A stretch of 57,530 nucleotides of DNA from positions 1 to 57,530 of the forward strand of contig CALPOM020000005.1 of assembly GCA_943325205.2 (NCBI GenBank), in the 5' to 3' direction. The notes under the pieces are model-generated. The model was not told the origin of the DNA, did not search any database, and was given only the letters and a program-made list of their open reading frames with translations. Shown here one piece after another: positions 51,835-57,530 of the stretch (positions are counted from its first letter, which is position 1; each line of letters starts with the position of its first letter). This DNA is from Thermoflexus hugenholtzii JAD2. Its GTDB lineage: Bacteria > Pseudomonadota > Gammaproteobacteria > Burkholderiales > Burkholderiaceae. A program made the position numbers and the translations under genes.

Positions 51835-52695
51835 TTATTGCCTTGGGAGTCGATGATTCTCTGGCCAAGGGCCGCTACTGTTCGTCCGGAAGGGGTTAAT
51901 ATCAACCCCTCCGCGCCTTGTATAGCGGGCATAAACAGTTAATTTACTCGGTCGACATTGTGCCGTTATTTCACAAAATATTTTTTCAACGCAATGCTCA
52001 TGGAATTCTTGGTGATGTCTAAAAGAAATGAGGTAACGCAATAAGCCCTCTTGGGCAATTTGTGGCCCAGCATAGTCAATGAAAATAGTTGCCCAGTCCG
52101 GCTGACCTGTTACTGGACAATTCGAACGCAGTAGATTGGAAAAAAGGACCTCTGTAACTGGGGCAGATTGAAAATCAGCGCTCAACCAAAGAAGGTTGGG
52201 GGTATCACTTGGATTAATTTCTAAGTCGAGTCGGTCTAGGCAAGTTCCCATCGGTTGGGTTAACCGAACATGGCGCCAATCATCTGGACTTATTAATTGA
52301 ACTTGCACGGGCGCTTGAGCGACCGTACTTAAATCTTTTGTTATGAGGGCATGAACTTCGGTAATAGAGCCGACTTGTAAATAGTTAAGACTATTGAGAT
52401 AGAGTTTGAGGGATTTCGATTCAAAAATAGCGGGGGAGTTTGCGGGTACTTGGATTTTGGCAATAGCTAATTCAGGCTTGGCGCGCTTACCTAGCCAACT
52501 GACTTCATAGGCATTCCAAATATCAACGCCCATAAAGAGGGGTTGCTGGGGATTAAAGCCAAGTAATTGCGACCTATTCGTAGATCGTAGAATTGGAAAG
52601 AGTGATTCTGGACTATAACTCGTGGGGTTATCAGAAACTTTTCCTAGCGGAGCAAAAAGTAAGTTTGCGTTTGAGGGCGATTGATTCTTAGACAT
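51835..52695 (-). CDS. queF: NADPH-dependent 7-cyano-7-deazaguanine reductase
   Basis: LLRSNCPVTGQPDWATIFIDYAGPQIAQEGLLRYLISFRHHQEFHEHCVEKI. Confidence 0.96.
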   Translation of the reverse strand: MSKNQSPSNANLLFAPLGKVSDNPTSYSPESLFPILRSTNRSQLLGFNPQQPLFMGVDIWNAYEVSWLGKRAKPELAIAKIQVPANSPAIFESKSLKLYLNSLNYLQVGSITEVHALITKDLSTVAQAPVQVQLISPDDWRHVRLTQPMGTCLDRLDLEINPSDTPNLLWLSADFQSAPVTEVLFSNLLRSNCPVTGQPDWATIFIDYAGPQIAQEGLLRYLISFRHHQEFHEHCVEKIFCEITAQCRPSKLTVYARYTRRGGVDINPFRTNSSGPWPENHRLPRQ

Positions 52696-53607
52696 TTAGG
52701 ACCCTTTGGGGGCGTTCGATATACCAAACATTACTTGTCCAGTAGGCGCCACTTCGGAGGCTTTCATACAGTGACCTGTTTGGTCATCAAAAAAGAAATC
52801 AGGTTCAAACTCGCGTAAAAAATCGGATTTATCTAAACCGCCAAGAAACATCGCCTCGTCAACGGTAATCCCCCAGCTCATGAGAGTGCGAATGGCTCGT
52901 TCATGGGCTGGCGCGGATCTGGCTGTCACGAGAGCGGTTCGAATCGACATGGGTGAGTCGGCAGCAGAGCTTTGCAGAAGTTGGAGAGCTTCGAGTAATG
53001 GTTTAAAGGGGCCAGGTGGAAGGGGTGTCTTTGCAAAGTTCGTTTCATGTGCTACAAAAGCATCTAAACCATGTGTTTGAAAAATCCGCTCAGACTCATC
53101 CGAAAACAAAACAGCATCTCCATCAAAAGCAATCCGTATTTCACAGGGGTTGGTTTGGGCTGATTTATTCGATTGTGGGTACACCAAAGCCGCCGGAAAA
53201 CCTGCTTGCAAGGTTTCTCGCACGTCGTGCTCATTGGCGGACAAAAATAAATTTGCACGCAGTGACCGGAGGTAATGGTAGGGTGGGCGACCCCTTGTAA
53301 AAACGCCCCGTTCCAGTTTAAGCCCAGCGTGCTCGGCTGATCTAAAAACGCGTAGCCCACTGACTGGATCGTTTCGAGACAGGATGACAACTTCCACGCG
53401 CGCATTGTCGGTGGTATTAAAACGTAGTAACTTTTCGACTAAAGCAAAGGCAACTCCAGCTTTTGCAGGTAGGGCTAAACGATCCTGTTGGAGCTGCATA
53501 TAGGCACTATCGTTAGTGGCCTCAAAAACACGATTTTCTTCTTCAAAATCAAATAGCGCACGCGAAGATATTGCTACGACTAGTTTACCGGTTAGCGTGA
53601 AGCCCAT
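52696..53607 (-). CDS. 5'-nucleotidase (NT5C1-like family)
   Basis: LVVAISSRALFDFEEENRVFE; RIAFDGDAVLFSDESERIFQTHGLDAFVAHE; GGLDKSDFLREFEPDFFFDDQTGHC. Confidence 0.93.
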   Translation of the reverse strand: MGFTLTGKLVVAISSRALFDFEEENRVFEATNDSAYMQLQQDRLALPAKAGVAFALVEKLLRFNTTDNARVEVVILSRNDPVSGLRVFRSAEHAGLKLERGVFTRGRPPYHYLRSLRANLFLSANEHDVRETLQAGFPAALVYPQSNKSAQTNPCEIRIAFDGDAVLFSDESERIFQTHGLDAFVAHETNFAKTPLPPGPFKPLLEALQLLQSSAADSPMSIRTALVTARSAPAHERAIRTLMSWGITVDEAMFLGGLDKSDFLREFEPDFFFDDQTGHCMKASEVAPTGQVMFGISNAPKGS

Positions 53608-53610
53608 AGC

Positions 53611-55131
53611 TTATTTTAAAAAGAGTTGGTAAGCTGGGTGCGCGCTTTCGTCCCAGTGTCGATAGTTCGTCGTCTTTAGAAACTCTTTAAAAGCTTTTTT
53701 ATCTTCCTGAGGAACTTGCATTCCAACTAAAATTTTGCCATAGTCCGCGCCGTGGTTACGGTAATGAAACAAACTAATATTCCAATTTGGTGACATGGCG
53801 TTTAAGAATTTCATGAGGGCCCCTGGACGCTCAGGAAATTCAAAGCGATACAGTAATTCGTTATGAGCTAGGATTGAGCGGCCACCAACCATGTGGCGTA
53901 AATGTGACTTGGCTAGTTCATCACTAGTTAAGTCTGTAGTAGCAAAACCCGCAGTTGAAAATTCTTTGGCGATAGTTGCACTATCACTTATTTTATTGGT
54001 GGCGATCCCAAGAAAAATATGGGCTTTATTTGCGTCGGCAATACGGTAATTAAATTCTGTGACGCTTCGTTTGCCGATGAGGGTACAAAAGCGTTTAAAC
54101 GAGCCACGCTCTTCGGGAATCGTGACTGCAAAAACAGCCTCTTTATATTCACCGACATCCGCTCTTTCTGCCACGAACCGAAGACGACTAAAGTTCATAT
54201 TCGCACCACAGGCAACACTGATGAAGGTTTTTTGGGTACATTTTTCGCGATCTACATAAGCTTTCATCCCAGCAATTGCTAATGCGCCTGCAGGTTCAAG
54301 AATACTTCTTGTATCTGCAAAGACGTCATTAATCGCGGCACAAATGGCGTCCGTATCAACGGTAATGATTTCATCTACCACCGTCTTACACAGGCGAAAA
54401 GTCTCTTTGCCGACTAGTTTGACCGCCGTACCATCTGAAAATAGTCCAACTTCTTTTAACTCAACCCGCTTGCCGGCCGCAAGGGATCTGCGCATGGCAT
54501 CTGAATCAACTGTTTGGACGCCAATAATCTGAATTTCTGGGCGAACTGCTTTGATGTAAGCTCCGATACCTGCAATCAGACCGCCACCACCAATAGCCAC
54601 AAAAATAGCGTCAATTGGGCCTTGATATTGGCGCAGTATTTCCATCGCAATCGTACCTTGGCCTGCGATTACATCTGGGTCATCAAAAGGGTGTACAAAG
54701 GTTAATTGCTGATTCTCTTTCAGCGCGATAGCATGGTCATAAGCATCGTTATACGATTCACCATGGAGAACGATTTTTACCCATTTCCCACCACGCTCTT
54801 TAACCGCATCGATTTTGACTTTTGGCGTCGTTGTGGGCATCACAATAATGGCTTGACATTGTAGTTTCGCAGCACCCATGGCAACACCTTGGGCGTGGTT
54901 GCCAGCAGAGGCCGCAATGACCCCATGAAGCAGCTCTTGTGGACTTAAATGCGCCATTTTGTTGTAGGCGCCACGTAATTTGAAAGAAAATACGGGTTGA
55001 TTATCCTCACGCTTTAATAAAACATGGTTATTTAGCCGATTTGACAGTTGTGGCGCAAGTTGTAACTCAGTTTCCCGGGCAACATCGTACACTTTAGCGT
55101 TGAGTATTTTTCTGAGATATTCTTTTGGCAT
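53611..55131 (-). CDS. ilvA: Threonine ammonia-lyase, biosynthetic
   Basis: LKREDNQPVFSFKLRGAYNKM (PLP Lys); SAGNHAQGVA; two C-terminal ACT-like domains. Confidence 0.97.
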   Translation of the reverse strand: MPKEYLRKILNAKVYDVARETELQLAPQLSNRLNNHVLLKREDNQPVFSFKLRGAYNKMAHLSPQELLHGVIAASAGNHAQGVAMGAAKLQCQAIIVMPTTTPKVKIDAVKERGGKWVKIVLHGESYNDAYDHAIALKENQQLTFVHPFDDPDVIAGQGTIAMEILRQYQGPIDAIFVAIGGGGLIAGIGAYIKAVRPEIQIIGVQTVDSDAMRRSLAAGKRVELKEVGLFSDGTAVKLVGKETFRLCKTVVDEIITVDTDAICAAINDVFADTRSILEPAGALAIAGMKAYVDREKCTQKTFISVACGANMNFSRLRFVAERADVGEYKEAVFAVTIPEERGSFKRFCTLIGKRSVTEFNYRIADANKAHIFLGIATNKISDSATIAKEFSTAGFATTDLTSDELAKSHLRHMVGGRSILAHNELLYRFEFPERPGALMKFLNAMSPNWNISLFHYRNHGADYGKILVGMQVPQEDKKAFKEFLKTTNYRHWDESAHPAYQLFLK

Positions 55132-55202
55132 AGCAGAAGATTAGCACGAGCAAGGCTGTTAAAGAACTAATTATAGTTGTTACATCAGTTAAAGAGAGGG
55201 TT

Positions 55203-55676
55203 ATGGAAGCCAGTTTACAGATGCTGTTTAGTTGGTTAGCTATGCCTTCAGTTGGGCTTCCCGCGCTTGGGTTAGTCGCGTTTTTAGCGGCCACATTTTT
55301 ACCAGTTGGCGCAGAACCCTTCTTATTAGGTTATTTAGAATTAGTTCCAGAAGATTTTTGGTGGGCCATTTTAGTAGCCACCATTGGCAATACGCTGGGT
55401 GGTCTTTTTACCTATTGGATGGGATTTGCTGGGCGGAATTTTTTAGAGGCAAGGCGCAAAGGGTCAAAGAAGCGGGATCTGAGGGTCTTAGTCTGGTTAG
55501 AAAAGTTTGGGCCAAAAACACTATTATTTTCATGGGTGCCGGTGATTGGTGATGCGATTGCTGGTTTAGCTGGCTGGGTCAGGTTGCCTCTATTGCCCTG
55601 TGCGGCTTATATGCTGATTGGTAAAACAGCCAGATATGTTCTGATAGCTTATCTTTATATGGCTTTTAAGCCATAG
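55203..55676 (+). CDS. YqaA family membrane protein (DedA/VTT-related)
   Basis: GNTLGGLFTYWMGFAGRNFLEARR; FSWVPVIGDAIAGLAGWVRLP; SD AGAGAGGG. Confidence 0.85.
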   Translation: MEASLQMLFSWLAMPSVGLPALGLVAFLAATFLPVGAEPFLLGYLELVPEDFWWAILVATIGNTLGGLFTYWMGFAGRNFLEARRKGSKKRDLRVLVWLEKFGPKTLLFSWVPVIGDAIAGLAGWVRLPLLPCAAYMLIGKTARYVLIAYLYMAFKP

Positions 55677-55785
55677 TTAGATCTTTTTAAACGCTAAAAT
55701 TTAAAAAAAGTTTAAAACGAGAAACTACAACAATTTGGCAAAGAATTGCCCCCTCAATTAGAATAGGCTTTTAGACGAAATATTT

Positions 55786-57530
55786 ATGAACGCCCCCCTG
55801 CCTATTCAATCCCCGAGGGAAATCGCAAGCCTCAAATCTAGATTGCGAGAAATTCCTTACAATTACACCTCATTTTCAGATCGAGAAATCGTTATTCGAC
55901 TGTTGGGTGATGAGGCGTGGAATATTTTGGTGCAATTGCGGGAGGAACGCAGAACTGGCCGATCGGCCAGAATGCTGTATGAGGTTCTTGGAGATATTTG
56001 GGTTGTGCAAAGAAATCCATACTTACAAGATGACCTCTTAGATAACCCCAGAAGGTTAAATTCATTAATTGAAGCCCTATGGCATCGGCTTGGTGAAGTA
56101 GAAAAGCGTATCACGAAAGATTCACCCAATCAGGTAGGGCAACTGCTTGCAGCAGCAAGACTTGCTGTGCAGAGTTTTGCAACAGAATTTTCTAAGGCAA
56201 AAGAGTTGCGTTTGCGCACGAGCAAAATTCTTGGAAAGATAACGGCTAAGGACAATATAGCTTTTGATGGTTTTGCTCGAGTTGCGCATGTAACCGATGC
56301 AACGGATTGGCGAGTGGAGTATCCGTTTGTTGTTTTAACGCCGGATACGGAGTTCGAGATTCCAGCGATGGTCAAAGCCTGTATTGAGCTAGGTTTAACA
56401 ATTATTCCGCGGGGAGGTGGAACAGGTTATACCGGCGGAGCAATCCCGTTAACCCCTTTTTCGGCAGTGATTAATACTGAAAAATTAGAGACCTTATCGC
56501 CAGTAGAGGTCAAAAAGATTCCGGGTGTGGCGCACGAGGTGGCAACGATCTTTTCTGAAGCAGGAGTAGTAACTAAAAGAGTGTCTGACGCCGCCGAGAA
56601 GTCTGGCCTAGTTTTTGCTGTTGATCCAACCTCCGCAGAAGCGAGCTGTATTGGTGGCAATATCGCCATGAATGCCGGTGGTAAAAAGGCCGTGTTGTGG
56701 GGTACTGCACTTGATAATTTATTGTGGTGGAGGATGGTTGACCCACAGGGCAACTGGTTAGAAGTTCAGCGGATGGATCATAACTTAAGCAAGATTCACG
56801 ATGCTTTAGTTGCCACGTTTGAATTAGTTTGGTCAGATGGCAGTAAACCCCCAGGTCAAAGTATCCTCAAGCAAGAGACACTAGTTATTGATGGCCATCG
56901 ATTTAGAAAAACTGGTCTTGGAAAAGATGTTACTGATAAGTTTTTATCGGGATTACCAGGTATTCAAAAAGAGGGTTGTGATGGATTTATAACTAGTGCG
57001 CGTTGGGTCTTGCACCGCATGCCAAAGGAAGTCAGAACGGTCTGCCTAGAATTTTTTGGTCAAGCGCGAGACGCTATTCCTAGTATTGTAGAAATCAAGA
57101 ATTATTTAGATGAGCAAACGAAAAAAGGTGGGGCGGTATTAGCTGGTCTAGAGCATTTAGACGAAAAGTATTTAAAAGCTGTTGGATACGCCACTAAATC
57201 CAAGCGTAATGTATTACCTAAAATGGTTTTAGTAGGAGATATTGTTGGTGATGATGCCAATTTAGTAGCGATAGCTGCTAGCGAGGTAATTCGGATTGCT
57301 AATAATCGCGTTGGGGAGGGGTTTATTGCTATTAGTCCAGAAGCGAGGAAGAAATTCTGGTTAGACCGAGCCCGGACGGCAGCGATTGCAAAACACACCA
57401 ATGCCTTTAAGATCAATGAAGACGTCGTTATTCCTCTGCCGCGGATGGGAGAATATACCGACGGTATTGAAGCGATCAATATTGAATTATCTTTAAAAAA
57501 TAAGTTATTACTTTTAGATGCTTTAGAGGA
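55786..57530 (+). CDS. DUF3683/FAD-linked oxidoreductase, 3'-truncated by window edge
   Basis: ATG at 55786 opens a frame running off the window: [41 protein letters not shown]...[17 protein letters not shown] (FAD_binding_4 signature). Absent from the ORF track because no stop falls in the window. Confidence 0.9.
   Translation, partial: MNAPLPIQSPREIASLKSRLREIPYNYTSFSDREIVIRLLGDEAWNILVQLREERRTGRSARMLYEVLGDIWVVQRNPYLQDDLLDNPRRLNSLIEALWHRLGEVEKRITKDSPNQVGQLLAAARLAVQSFATEFSKAKELRLRTSKILGKITAKDNIAFDGFARVAHVTDATDWRVEYPFVVLTPDTEFEIPAMVKACIELGLTIIPRGGGTGYTGGAIPLTPFSAVINTEKLETLSPVEVKKIPGVAHEVATIFSEAGVVTKRVSDAAEKSGLVFAVDPTSAEASCIGGNIAMNAGGKKAVLWGTALDNLLWWRMVDPQGNWLEVQRMDHNLSKIHDALVATFELVWSDGSKPPGQSILKQETLVIDGHRFRKTGLGKDVTDKFLSGLPGIQKEGCDGFITSARWVLHRMPKEVRTVCLEFFGQARDAIPSIVEIKNYLDEQTKKGGAVLAGLEHLDEKYLKAVGYATKSKRNVLPKMVLVGDIVGDDANLVAIAASEVIRIANNRVGEGFIAISPEARKKFWLDRARTAAIAKHTNAFKINEDVVIPLPRMGEYTDGIEAINIELSLKNKLLLLDALE

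Noticed and set aside
53016-53405. Several overlapping ORFs on both strands in the 5'-nucleotidase region
   Set aside because: Alternate-frame shadows of the clear minus-strand 5'-nucleotidase gene.
55863-57479. Minus-strand ORFs of 81-125 aa at the right edge
   Set aside because: The + strand has a continuous DUF3683/FAD oxidoreductase frame from 55786 to the window end; the minus ORFs are antisense artefacts.

Overview
The window looks like a compact, AT-leaning, core chromosomal region of a betaproteobacterium. Gene order and protein character suggest Burkholderiaceae, possibly Polynucleobacter-like; this is inferred from recognised proteins, not from a database search. It contains about 63 protein-coding genes and one tRNA (Gln, UUG). 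Recognisable blocks are: torF-like porin/glnK/amtB; gshA-gshB-EIIA(Man)-HPr-EI; a complete aa3-type cytochrome c oxidase and heme A locus ending at rpoH; ftsY/M16 peptidases/rsmD/coaD; pth-rplY-prs-tRNA-Gln-ispE; mutM-mutY; rapZ-hprK-ptsN-hpf-lptBAC-kdsC-kdsD; uvrA; ssb; queF/5'-nucleotidase/ilvA; and a truncated DUF3683/FAD oxidoreductase at the right edge that the ORF track misses. I see no mobile elements, phage, CRISPR or defence island, and I do not claim a new multi-gene system. The items most worth a second look are: (1) several genes with a -10-like hexamer ending 6-8 nt before the ATG, which predicts leaderless transcripts, including a divergent pair (gpmA/rhodanese) with overlapping -10 boxes in a 22-bp gap; (2) an exact CIRCE operator over the predicted rpoH core promoter; (3) a TPR-LolB fusion with no visible lipobox; (4) rpoN absent from its usual slot between lptB and hpf; (5) a neighbouring ComF-like and BioC-like pair, both with degraded catalytic motifs; (6) MutY with altered spacing of its [4Fe-4S] cysteines; (7) a palindrome plus 14-bp tandem repeat array between grxC and secB.
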